A stretch of DNA of 5,968 nt from Candidatus Thiodiazotropha taylori. GTDB lineage: Bacteria > Pseudomonadota > Gammaproteobacteria > Chromatiales > Chromatiaceae. The DNA is taken from positions 1 through 5,968 of the forward strand of contig JAHRHW010000285.1 of NCBI GenBank assembly GCA_019100305.1, given 5' to 3'. The position numbers and the translations under genes are program-made. The notes beneath the pieces were generated by a model. It had not been told where the DNA came from and ran no database searches. It worked only from the letters and a program-made list of their open reading frames with translations. How positions within the stretch are numbered: the stretch's first letter is position 1; each line of letters opens with the position of its first letter. This document shows, one piece after another, positions 1 through 5,905 of this stretch.

Positions 1-825
1 CCACTCCAGCTCCGCCTTCATGGATTTGATGTGGGCGGCCTCTTCGCGGGACTCCTGCTCCAGGCGCTGCTCCTTCTGTTCCAGCCAGGAGGAGTAGTTG
101 CCCTCCCAGGGAATGCCGTAGCCCCGATCCAGTTCGAGTATCCAGCCGGCCACATTGTCGAGAAAATAGCGGTCATGGGTCACCGCTACCACGGTACCCG
201 TGTATTCATGGAGAAATCGCTCCAGCCAGGCGACTGACTCTGCATCCAGGTGGTTGGTCGGTTCGTCCAGCAACAGCATATCCGGTTTTTCAAGCAGTAA
301 CCGGCAGAGGGCGACCCGGCGTCGTTCACCGCCGGAGAGGGTTTTTACATCCGCGTCCCAGGGTGGCAGTCGCAACGCATCGGCTGCAATCTCCAACTGC
401 CTCTCGATGTTGTGTCCGTCACAGGTCTGGATGATGTCTTCAAGTTGAGCCTGCTCTTTGGCCAGCGCATCAAAATCCGCATCCGCTTCGGCATAGGCGG
501 CATACACCTCGTCGAGACGGCTCAGCGCCTGTTTCACTTCAGCCAGTGCCCCCTCCACATTGCCCCGAACATCCAGGGACTCATCGAGTTGGGGTTCCTG
601 GGGCAGGTAGCCCACCCGGATACCGGCCTGGGGACGGGCTTCACCTTCGATGTCGGTGTCCACACCGGCCATGATGCGCAGCAGGGTCGACTTACCGGCG
701 CCATTGAGTCCGAGTACGCCGATTTTGGCGCCTGGAAAGAATGAGAGTGAGATATCCCGTAGAATCTGCTTTTTCGGCGGGACGACTTTGCCCACCCGAT
801 TCATTGTATAGATGTATTGGGCCAT
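1..825 (-). CDS. ettA: Energy-dependent translational throttle protein EttA (ABC-F ATPase), 3' end cut by the window
   Basis: This ABC-F family ATPase binds the ribosomal E site and gates entry into elongation according to the ATP/ADP ratio; it is cytoplasmic and has no membrane domain. Reading leftwards from the ATG at 823-825 gives 275 codons that stay open to the window edge. The N-terminus MAQYIYTMNRVGKVVPPK closely matches E. coli EttA from residue 1, which fixes the start. The first ATPase domain is complete: Walker A GLNGAGKS (39-46), the EttA arm insertion (about 95-139), signature LSGGERRR (163-170), Walker B LLLDEP with catalytic E188, and the switch His H217. Numbering equals E. 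coli, where E188 is the first catalytic glutamate. The linker helix begins near residue 245 and the second ATPase domain (about 280 residues) lies outside the window. A short AGG (830-832) stands 4 nt before the ATG. No residue appears missing. Family and orthologue are seen by direct sequence resemblance; Uup and other ABC-F members fit less well. Confidence 0.96.
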   Translation of the reverse strand, partial: MAQYIYTMNRVGKVVPPKKQILRDISLSFFPGAKIGVLGLNGAGKSTLLRIMAGVDTDIEGEARPQAGIRVGYLPQEPQLDESLDVRGNVEGALAEVKQALSRLDEVYAAYAEADADFDALAKEQAQLEDIIQTCDGHNIERQLEIAADALRLPPWDADVKTLSGGERRRVALCRLLLEKPDMLLLDEPTNHLDAESVAWLERFLHEYTGTVVAVTHDRYFLDNVAGWILELDRGYGIPWEGNYSSWLEQKEQRLEQESREEAAHIKSMKAELEW

Positions 826-1149
826 GGAACCTGTATCTAGATTGACTGTTATGGTGTGGCTCACGAATCACGCGCAAATTCAAACCTGAGTGTGATTCTG
901 CTGACCAGTTTTCGGCCGTTATCCTACCATGAGACCCTGCTGGCAGGTAGATTTACCTTCGGGCCTGATAAGAGCGTGTCAGGCAGGTTTCTAAATCGAT
1001 ATCTTAGGAGTTTTCCGTCTTGATCGCGATGCTCGATGCTTCAAAATCAAACAGCTCGGAGAAACTTGGATTGCCTTGGTTGATGGTAAAACAACCATCG
1101 ATAAGAAGGCCTCTTCCATTGATACAAGGAAAACGCAAATCGGCGTCGT
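826..1149. other. Intergenic gap between ettA and the GGDEF-EAL regulator gene
   Basis: About 324 nt without a confident gene. It must hold the ettA promoter (transcribed leftwards) and the end of the kinase-regulator transcript. Seen: an inverted repeat with 7-bp arms (865-871/892-898), a 5-bp-arm repeat CCTGC-TG-GCAGG (936-947), GCCTGA/TCAGGC (963-968/979-984), a tandem 7-mer CGATGCT twice (1027-1040) and GATGGT/ACCATC (1082-1087/1094-1099). None is followed by a T-run on the minus strand, so no intrinsic terminator is evident and read-through into ettA is possible. The best sigma-70 guess for ettA on the minus strand is TTGCGC, 18 nt, CATAAC just upstream of the gene, which is weak. The right-hand half is open in several reading frames (see the 1004-1153 entry). 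Confidence 0.6.
865..898 (-). repeat. Inverted repeat in the ettA leader region
   Basis: GAATCAC (865-871) and GTGATTC (892-898) are perfect 7-bp arms around a 20-nt spacer, 40 to 73 nt upstream of the ettA start codon. It could be a leader hairpin or an operator with two half-sites about two and a half helical turns apart. The arms are seen directly; any function is inference. No T-run follows, so it is not an intrinsic terminator. Confidence 0.35.
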
Positions 1150-1153
1150 TCAA
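1004..1153 (-). CDS. Possible 49-residue ORF overlapping the end of the GGDEF-EAL gene
   Basis: A TTG at 1151-1153 overlaps the TGA of the preceding gene (TTGA, 1150-1153), the kind of stop/start overlap used in translational coupling, and the frame stays open to TAA at 1004-1006. The product would begin LNDADLRFPC (first residue read as Met) and continue with ING-RGLLIDG, CFTINQG and FSELFDFEAS segments: a balanced, soluble-looking composition. If real it would be the third gene of the kinase-regulator operon. Against it: no Shine-Dalgarno is visible, the start is rare, the product is small, and the same stretch is also open on the plus strand (1020-1157, 45 residues behind AGGAG at 1006-1010). 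I do not recognise the product. It could equally be a remnant of a longer gene or chance. Confidence 0.22.
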   Translation of the reverse strand: MNDADLRFPCINGRGLLIDGCFTINQGNPSFSELFDFEASSIAIKTENS

Positions 1154-3366
1154 TTGATTGAGTTTGGCTGAGACTTGAATACCTGCAGAAACTCATCTTC
1201 CGGTAGCGGACGGCTGTAGAAAAAACCCTGTGCCAGATGACAGCCGGCACTGTTGAGTTGATCGATCTGTGTCTGGCTTTCAACCCCTTCGGCGATCAGA
1301 TCCAGATTGAGTCCTCGGGCCATAGAGATGATTGCGGTAACGATGGAGTTGTCGCCCTTGGATTTGATGCCTTCGACAAAGGAGCGGTCCATCTTCAGGG
1401 TATTGATCGGCAGGGATTGCAGATAACCCAGGGAGGAGTATCCGGTGCCAAAGTCGTCGATAGCGATCCGTATACCTCTGTGGGACAACCGGGAGAGGGT
1501 ATCGATGGCCTTTTCCATATCCTGCATGATGGCATGTTCGGTAATCTCAAGTTCCAGAACATTTCGATCCAAGTTATGGCGTTTGATGATCGCCAGGGTT
1601 TTATTGACGAATTGATCCATCTCGAGCTGCTGCACGGAGATATTCACCGACAGACTCAGTTTAATGTTCTCTTCGGTTTGCCAGCGCTGCATATCCTGAC
1701 AGGCTTTGCGTAATACCCACTCGCCCAGCGGTACGATCAGCCCCGACTCTTCAGCAACATTGATGAACTCACTGGGTTGTATGATGCCTTTGTCCGGATG
1801 CTGCCATCGCACCAGCGCCTCCACACCGACAATTTTGCCTTCCATGGTGTTGTATTGAGGCTGATAGTAGAGGCAGAGTTCATCCGTGGAGATCGCTTTG
1901 CGCAGACCGTTTTCAATGTCCAGGGAGGCGGCGAAATGACTTTTCATCCTGTCTGAATAGAAGGCATAACCGTTCTTGCCGGAGTTTTTTACCTTGTACA
2001 TGGCGATATCGGCATGCTTGATCAGAGAGTCTTTGGTGTCACCGTCTGATGGGTAGACAGATATGCCGATACTGAAGCTGATAAAGATCTCTTCATTCTT
2101 GATCAGGAAAGGTTCCGCGGTGAGGCGCAAAATTTTCTCAGCCAGATTGCGCGCATCCTGAATGTCGTTGATCTCAGGTATGAGCAGATTGAATTCGTCA
2201 CCACCGACGCGCGCCAGGGTATCTGCTTCACGCAGTTCGCTGCGCAGACGCTGACCGACCATTTTCAGCAGCTCGTCACCCACATAGTGGCCCAGTGAGT
2301 CATTGATGATCTTGAACCGGTCCATATCCAGGTACATCACAACCAGCTTTTTACCGGTGCGCTTGGAGTGGGCCATGGCCATGTTGAGGCGGTCGCGGAA
2401 CAGGGTACGGTTTGGCAGATTGGTCAACAGGTCATGATGCAGCTGATACTTGATCAGCTCTTCCGCCTGTTTGCGCTCAGTAATGTCTCTGGCAACCCCG
2501 TAGGTGCCGATAAAAGACTTCTGATTATCCTCACCGACCGAATAGATGCCGATGGAGCTCAGCTCGATGGGTACAGATCTGGATTCAAAGTAGCGAGGGC
2601 CATCGTTGATTTTACAGTTCAATCTCAATTCAGTACTGCGAGTTGCCCGGTCACCGGTGCGTCGCTCGTTGAATGTGTAGTTGGCCTGGTTGATGTCTTC
2701 TTCAAAGATCAGTTTCGAGAAGTGCTGCCCAATGATCTCTTTAGGCTCATATCCCAGTAATCCCTCAACACGGTCGTTGATGAAGGCGAAGCGACCCTCC
2801 TGGTCCAGCAGGTAAATCATGTCGGGCGAGTTGTTGACGATGAACTTATGCAGCGACTCCGACTCATTGAGACGCTGACTGATCAGCTTGTTCTCAATTT
2901 TCAGACGGCGATGGTCAAGGGTGTTGTCGATGGTGCGCAACAGCTCTTCAGGCTGGTAAGGTTTGCGCAGAAAATCCTTTGCGCCGTTTCGTAGCGCCAG
3001 TGAGGCGTGATCAAAAGTGGCTTCACCGCTGATGATCACGATGTCGCAATCGATACTGTACTGATCGATGTGCTCCATCACCTTGTGGCCATTCAGGTCG
3101 GGCATGTTGAGATCGAGCAGTATCAGGTCGAAGTTGTTGCTGTTGAGTAGGTCGATCGCCTCACGTCCACTCTCGGCGAGGGTGATCTCGTGTCCGGTAA
3201 ATCTCAGCAGTTCCTTGAGGCTGGCTCTGGCTCTGGGTTCGTCATCCGCTATCAGGATACGCGCATGCAGTTGTTGCCTGCGTCGTTCGCTGTTGGCACT
3301 GTTGTTGGGTATGGTGGATAAATCACCCTCAATTCCCCGCCAAGGTGTTGGATAGTATGGATGCAT
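1150..3366 (-). CDS. Response regulator with REC-PAS-GGDEF-EAL domains (cyclic di-GMP synthesis/degradation)
   Basis: A 738-residue cytoplasmic regulator predicted to make and/or degrade cyclic di-GMP under control of phosphorylation. Domains: REC about 36-150 with acidic pair D41/D42, phosphoacceptor D85, S113 and K135 of the RKP motif; PAS/PAC about 170-300, ending in the typical ARDITERKQAEE; GGDEF about 305-475 with an intact GGDEF signature (388-392) and an allosteric I-site RxxD (R379-D382) exactly five residues before it; EAL about 480-735 with E516-A517-L518, N575, E607, D637/D638 in DDFGTGYSS, K658, E693 and Q713. All catalytic positions I can locate are present, so both activities look possible; in most such tandem proteins one dominates. 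No transmembrane segment. The ATG (3364-3366) lies 3 nt after the kinase stop, with only a weak GAGAG as ribosome site, so translation is probably coupled. FimX of Pseudomonas has the same domain order but degenerate catalytic motifs, unlike this protein. Confidence 0.95.
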   Translation of the reverse strand: MHPYYPTPWRGIEGDLSTIPNNSANSERRRQQLHARILIADDEPRARASLKELLRFTGHEITLAESGREAIDLLNSNNFDLILLDLNMPDLNGHKVMEHIDQYSIDCDIVIISGEATFDHASLALRNGAKDFLRKPYQPEELLRTIDNTLDHRRLKIENKLISQRLNESESLHKFIVNNSPDMIYLLDQEGRFAFINDRVEGLLGYEPKEIIGQHFSKLIFEEDINQANYTFNERRTGDRATRSTELRLNCKINDGPRYFESRSVPIELSSIGIYSVGEDNQKSFIGTYGVARDITERKQAEELIKYQLHHDLLTNLPNRTLFRDRLNMAMAHSKRTGKKLVVMYLDMDRFKIINDSLGHYVGDELLKMVGQRLRSELREADTLARVGGDEFNLLIPEINDIQDARNLAEKILRLTAEPFLIKNEEIFISFSIGISVYPSDGDTKDSLIKHADIAMYKVKNSGKNGYAFYSDRMKSHFAASLDIENGLRKAISTDELCLYYQPQYNTMEGKIVGVEALVRWQHPDKGIIQPSEFINVAEESGLIVPLGEWVLRKACQDMQRWQTEENIKLSLSVNISVQQLEMDQFVNKTLAIIKRHNLDRNVLELEITEHAIMQDMEKAIDTLSRLSHRGIRIAIDDFGTGYSSLGYLQSLPINTLKMDRSFVEGIKSKGDNSIVTAIISMARGLNLDLIAEGVESQTQIDQLNSAGCHLAQGFFYSRPLPEDEFLQVFKSQPNSIN

Positions 3367-3369
3367 TGT

Positions 3370-5496
3370 CTACTCTCGAGTCGAACGCGGTAAAAAAAGT
3401 TGGAACCGGGTGCCGGAGTTGCTGTTGGAGGTGCAATTGACCACCCCTGACAGCTCGTCCATCAGGCTCTTGATTATGGCCAGTCCCAATCCTGAGTGGC
3501 TGCTATCCTTGGTGCTTTTACCGGGTAAAAACAGCTGATCCATAATCTCCGCATCGATTCCAGGTCCCGAGTCGACCACTTCAATTTCTATATGTGCCTT
3601 ACCATTAAGATAGGCATTGTCCCTGGAGGCAATACTCAGTTTCCCTCCCTCTGGCATGGCCTCGACTGCATTTTTGATGAGATTGGTCAGTATCTGCTTG
3701 ATATGGCCGCGCCGGGAGGAGATTAACGGGATATCAGGATCGAGATCAACCTCCGTGTTGATGTTGTGAGTGGCAAACAGAGATGACTGGAAAAGCTTGT
3801 GAAGATCCTTGATTAAGACATTGATATCCAAGCCTTTTTCCTGTTGCTCCAGCTCTTCTGGAATGTCACGCATACGCAGTAGGATATTCCCCACCCGGTT
3901 GATCTCATCCTTGATGATCTCCAACTCTTCCTGGACCTCGTGGTTTTCACCCAGTTTCATGCCGAGGATGTGCAGATAGTTATTGATGATACCCAGAGGG
4001 TTGTTCGCCTCATGCACCACCTTGCGTGCCTCCAGGTGGAAGGCGGCGCGTTCATCCTCCAGGAGTTGCTGTTGGGACTGGCGCATCTCCTGCTGGCGCA
4101 GCAGTGTCTCACAAGCTTGCCGGGTGAACAGATGCAGCATGGGCAGCTGGGTTTCAAACAGCGGTATCTGATCTCTCTCCAGGCCGATCGCCAAAACTCC
4201 CAGCCTCTGTTGCTGTGCTGTCAGTGGCAGGTAGCAGAGGGTTTCACTGTCGATGAATCCCATCAGCTGTTGGTCTGCGACCGTCAGGTTCGCTTGATGT
4301 GCCTCATCGTCTGTCGTGACTCTCATCTGCTTGTTAAAGGACAGGGCAGCCAGGCTGCGATCCGTCTCTGTGCCGAAGCTCAGCTCTTCAAGCTGCTGCT
4401 GTCTGCCGCGTGTGGCGGGAGAGTAGGGGAGTAACAGGGCCTGTTCATCGGCTTTGAGCAGAAAACAGGCCCGTTTCAGCCCAAACAGCAGTTCAAGATC
4501 CCGGTGTATCTGCTGCAGCGTGGTATGGCGGTCTGCCTTGTCAGGAGGAGGGGTAAGGCTGCCGCCAAACAGTGCGGCTTGTTCTACCCGTTCTGCAAGT
4601 GCGATCCGATGTGCGGCTGAATCTGCCTCATCGTCATCATCCAGTTCCACTTTCAGAAAAGGAATACCCAGGCTGCCTGCACTCTCGGTGGCCTGTTTGA
4701 AGGATTCGGCGGTCAATTTCTCGATGACCGATTGATTTAAGCCGAACAGATTGTCCGCCTGGGTCAGTGCGGCGTCATCCGGCTTGGTCTCTCCCAGGGC
4801 GAGTTGACAACCGAGGTTGACCAACTTGACCAGTGGGGCGCTGTCCAGAATCCGATCCGCCGGCTCATATTGATAGCGAAGCGCATCGGCCAGAAAACTG
4901 TGGAGTTGCCATTGATCGATCATCTGCGAGCCAATCACTGGATAGCTCACCCCATACTGCTTCAACTCCTGCTTGAGCTGTTTTTCGATCTCTGAATTGG
5001 CATCGACCAGTTTTTGATATCCCTGGGCATCTTTCTGCAACAGGGCGAGTTGTCCCAAACGATGCAGCAGGCCTGCCAGGTAGGCCTCTTCAGGCATTTT
5101 GTAGGCAGTCAGGTCGGCCAATGAGCGACACACAAAGGCACAGAACAGGGATCTGGACCAGATCAGATCAAGGCTCTGCCCAATGGTATCGCTCAGTTTG
5201 GAGAAATATTGCTGTACGGCACTGTTGATGGCAATGGTTCGGACGCTGTTCATTCCCAGCACCACCAACATGTGATGCAGGCTGGTGAACTCGTTCCACT
5301 GCCGATAAAAAGGCGAGTTTGCCGCAGCCATAACCTGGGAAGTGATGGCTGCATCCTGCTGAATGATTGCACTCAAGGATTCAAAACTGACGTTGGGGTC
5401 ATTACAGCTATCGATCAGCTGAATGAGTATGGCTGGTGGGGATGGCAGATCGCAGAATTTTCCGTCGATTGCCTTGTCTTGGTTTGGTTTGGTCAC
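3370..5496 (-). CDS. Soluble HDOD-GAF sensor histidine kinase
   Basis: A 708-residue kinase without signal peptide or membrane segment, so it should sense a cytoplasmic cue. Domains: HDOD about 14-215, starting FCDLPSPPAILIQL and including IIQQDAAITSQVMAAANSP, with a helical tail to about 273; an acidic linker LDDDDEAD (285-292); a GAF-like region about 325-468; a Gln-rich probable coiled coil about 460-490; DHp with phosphoacceptor H495 in HEANNPLG; and an ATPase domain with N-box NLIKNA (N609), G1 DSGPGI (642-647), LFLPGKST and G2 SGLGLAI (668-674). All kinase motifs are intact. The HDOD segment LAGLLHRLGQL has H-R where HD-type hydrolases have H-D, so hydrolase activity is unlikely there. 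The start is GTG (5494-5496): an in-frame TAA lies nine codons upstream, and the HDOD fold starts about 14 residues in. No good Shine-Dalgarno precedes it. The partner regulator follows 3 nt downstream. GAF assignment is weaker than the rest. Confidence 0.92.
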   Translation of the reverse strand: MTKPNQDKAIDGKFCDLPSPPAILIQLIDSCNDPNVSFESLSAIIQQDAAITSQVMAAANSPFYRQWNEFTSLHHMLVVLGMNSVRTIAINSAVQQYFSKLSDTIGQSLDLIWSRSLFCAFVCRSLADLTAYKMPEEAYLAGLLHRLGQLALLQKDAQGYQKLVDANSEIEKQLKQELKQYGVSYPVIGSQMIDQWQLHSFLADALRYQYEPADRILDSAPLVKLVNLGCQLALGETKPDDAALTQADNLFGLNQSVIEKLTAESFKQATESAGSLGIPFLKVELDDDDEADSAAHRIALAERVEQAALFGGSLTPPPDKADRHTTLQQIHRDLELLFGLKRACFLLKADEQALLLPYSPATRGRQQQLEELSFGTETDRSLAALSFNKQMRVTTDDEAHQANLTVADQQLMGFIDSETLCYLPLTAQQQRLGVLAIGLERDQIPLFETQLPMLHLFTRQACETLLRQQEMRQSQQQLLEDERAAFHLEARKVVHEANNPLGIINNYLHILGMKLGENHEVQEELEIIKDEINRVGNILLRMRDIPEELEQQEKGLDINVLIKDLHKLFQSSLFATHNINTEVDLDPDIPLISSRRGHIKQILTNLIKNAVEAMPEGGKLSIASRDNAYLNGKAHIEIEVVDSGPGIDAEIMDQLFLPGKSTKDSSHSGLGLAIIKSLMDELSGVVNCTSNSNSGTRFQLFLPRSTRE

Positions 5497-5511
5497 GTAA
5501 ATACCAAGTTT

Positions 5512-5552
5512 ATTATGGGGTTACGCCAGTATCTTGTGGTAATTAATAGCAC
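5512..5552 (-). promoter_or_regulatory. Weak candidate sigma-70 promoter elements for the kinase operon
   Basis: On the minus strand TGCTATTAA (5543-5551) resembles an extended -10 (TGn plus four of six hexamer bases) and would give a leader of roughly 40 nt. A second candidate, CATAAT (5512-5517, five of six), has only ACCACA (5535-5540) at -35 spacing and would leave an almost leaderless mRNA. Neither has a good -35, so the true start site is uncertain and may need an activator. Confidence 0.2.
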
Positions 5553-5566
5553 TTAATCGAGTTGAA

Positions 5567-5580
5567 TGAAAGCGTTTTCA
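5567..5580. repeat. Short palindrome TGAAA-N4-TTTCA
   Basis: Perfect 5-bp arms TGAAA (5567-5571) and TTTCA (5576-5580) around GCGT, 71 to 84 nt upstream of the kinase start codon. The size suits an operator for a dimeric repressor or activator of the kinase operon. The palindrome is seen; the role is inference, and arms this short arise by chance fairly often. Confidence 0.25.
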
Positions 5581-5585
5581 GAGCA

Positions 5586-5774
5586 TTACATGATCTGAAT
5601 GACAATATCGAATCCTCTCACAACCCATTTTGGATCCACTTCCATAACATAATAGTCTTTGAATCCGCTCAAATCCGGTGACCGATATACCTTGGATGCA
5701 GAAATGCCTTGCCCAATCAGGCGGAAGCAGATTCCTAAAAATACCTGACGGAAAATTGCCTGGCTGGCTTCCAA
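5586..5774 (-). CDS. Doubtful 62-residue hypothetical ORF
   Basis: A minus-strand ORF from TTG (5772-5774) to TAA (5586-5588). The product begins MEASQAIFRQVFLG and ends with the fairly protein-like stretch DYYVMEVDPKWVVRGFDIVI. I do not recognise it and see no family motif. An AAGGA lies about 20 nt upstream of the TTG, too far for normal initiation from that codon. The FleQ-like box begins only 7 nt before the start, and the antisense strand is also open over much of it. If real, it would precede the kinase as an unlinked small gene; chance or a decayed gene is at least as likely. Confidence 0.2.
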   Translation of the reverse strand: MEASQAIFRQVFLGICFRLIGQGISASKVYRSPDLSGFKDYYVMEVDPKWVVRGFDIVIQIM

Positions 5775-5780
5775 TTGAGA

Positions 5781-5794
5781 GTCAAGAAATTGTC
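5781..5794 (+). promoter_or_regulatory. FleQ-box-like enhancer site
   Basis: GTCAAGAAATTGTC agrees at 12 of 14 positions with the Pseudomonas FleQ consensus as I remember it (GTCAATAAATTGAC). It is centred about 95 nt upstream of the predicted fliL transcription start, a normal distance for a sigma-54 enhancer-binding protein. FleQ-type activators drive flagellar operons and bind cyclic di-GMP. A weaker second match (9 of 14) lies at 5813-5826, about 32 bp away, but it coincides with the IHF site. The match is seen; identity of the activator is inference. Confidence 0.45.
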
Positions 5795-5814
5795 CTTTTC
5801 AGAGTGACGAAATT

Positions 5815-5827
5815 TAACTAATTGATT
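5815..5827 (-). promoter_or_regulatory. IHF binding site, perfect consensus
   Basis: Read on the minus strand the site is AATCAATTAGTTA, which fits WATCAANNNNTTR at every fixed position. It covers about -67 to -55 relative to the predicted fliL start, between the enhancer-like box and the -24/-12 element. IHF bends DNA at exactly this place in many sigma-54 promoters to bring the activator to the polymerase. The local A+T richness raises the chance of a random match, but the position supports it. Confidence 0.55.
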
Positions 5828-5855
5828 TTTATGGAAAAATCGTTTACTTACCGCA

Positions 5856-5871
5856 TGGCACTTTATTTGCA
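5856..5871 (+). promoter_or_regulatory. Sigma-54 (RpoN) -24/-12 promoter of fliL
   Basis: TGGCAC (5856-5861), 5 nt, TTGCA (5867-5871) matches the sigma-54 consensus TGGCACG-N4-TTGCW at all but one position. The GG (5857-5858) and GC (5869-5870) have the required 12-nt offset. Transcription should start near A5882, giving a leader of about 24 nt before the ATG at 5906. Sigma-54 promoters need an ATP-dependent activator bound upstream; candidate activator and IHF sites are present. Confidence 0.88.
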
Positions 5872-5905
5872 TTCCATAGTGAGTAGTCTCATTGAGGAAT
5901 AAAAA

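Larger units (their letters stand above)
5497..5905. other. Divergent regulatory region between the kinase-regulator operon and fliL
   Basis: About 409 nt, visibly richer in A and T than the flanking genes. The right third carries the sigma-54 control region of fliL, listed separately. The left part should hold the promoter of the kinase operon, which I can only guess at. The middle contains a short minus-strand ORF (5586-5774) and an overlapping plus-strand ORF (5678-5821), neither convincing. No terminator hairpin with a T-run, tRNA or repeat array was found. Confidence 0.7.

Noticed and set aside
692..883. 63-residue minus-strand ORF overlapping the ettA start
   Set aside because: It is out of frame with the well-supported EttA N-terminus and rich in Arg, typical of a shadow frame.
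963..984. GCCTGA/TCAGGC hairpin as a terminator
   Set aside because: Six-bp stem with a 10-nt loop and no T-run on either strand, so not an intrinsic terminator.
1082..1099. GATGGT/ACCATC hairpin as the terminator of the kinase-regulator operon
   Set aside because: Short stem and no T-run after it on the minus strand; it also sits inside the multi-frame open stretch.
1237..1713. 158-residue plus-strand ORF
   Set aside because: It lies wholly antisense to the EAL domain coding region, whose catalytic motifs are intact; it has no family resemblance and is a shadow of that codon use.
1150..3366. Degenerate, non-enzymatic FimX-like protein
   Set aside because: The domain order matches FimX, but the REC phosphoacceptor and the GGDEF and EAL motifs are all intact here.
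3940..4434. 164-residue plus-strand ORF
   Set aside because: Antisense to the GAF/DHp part of the kinase gene; shadow frame with low-complexity composition.
4454..4735. 93-residue Ser/Arg-rich plus-strand ORF
   Set aside because: Antisense to the kinase linker; the serine run is the complement of the GAT/GAC codons of the acidic linker.
5678..5821. 47-residue plus-strand ORF from GTG before the sigma-54 promoter
   Set aside because: No ribosome site, unrecognised product, and it runs through the FleQ-like and IHF sites; probably chance.
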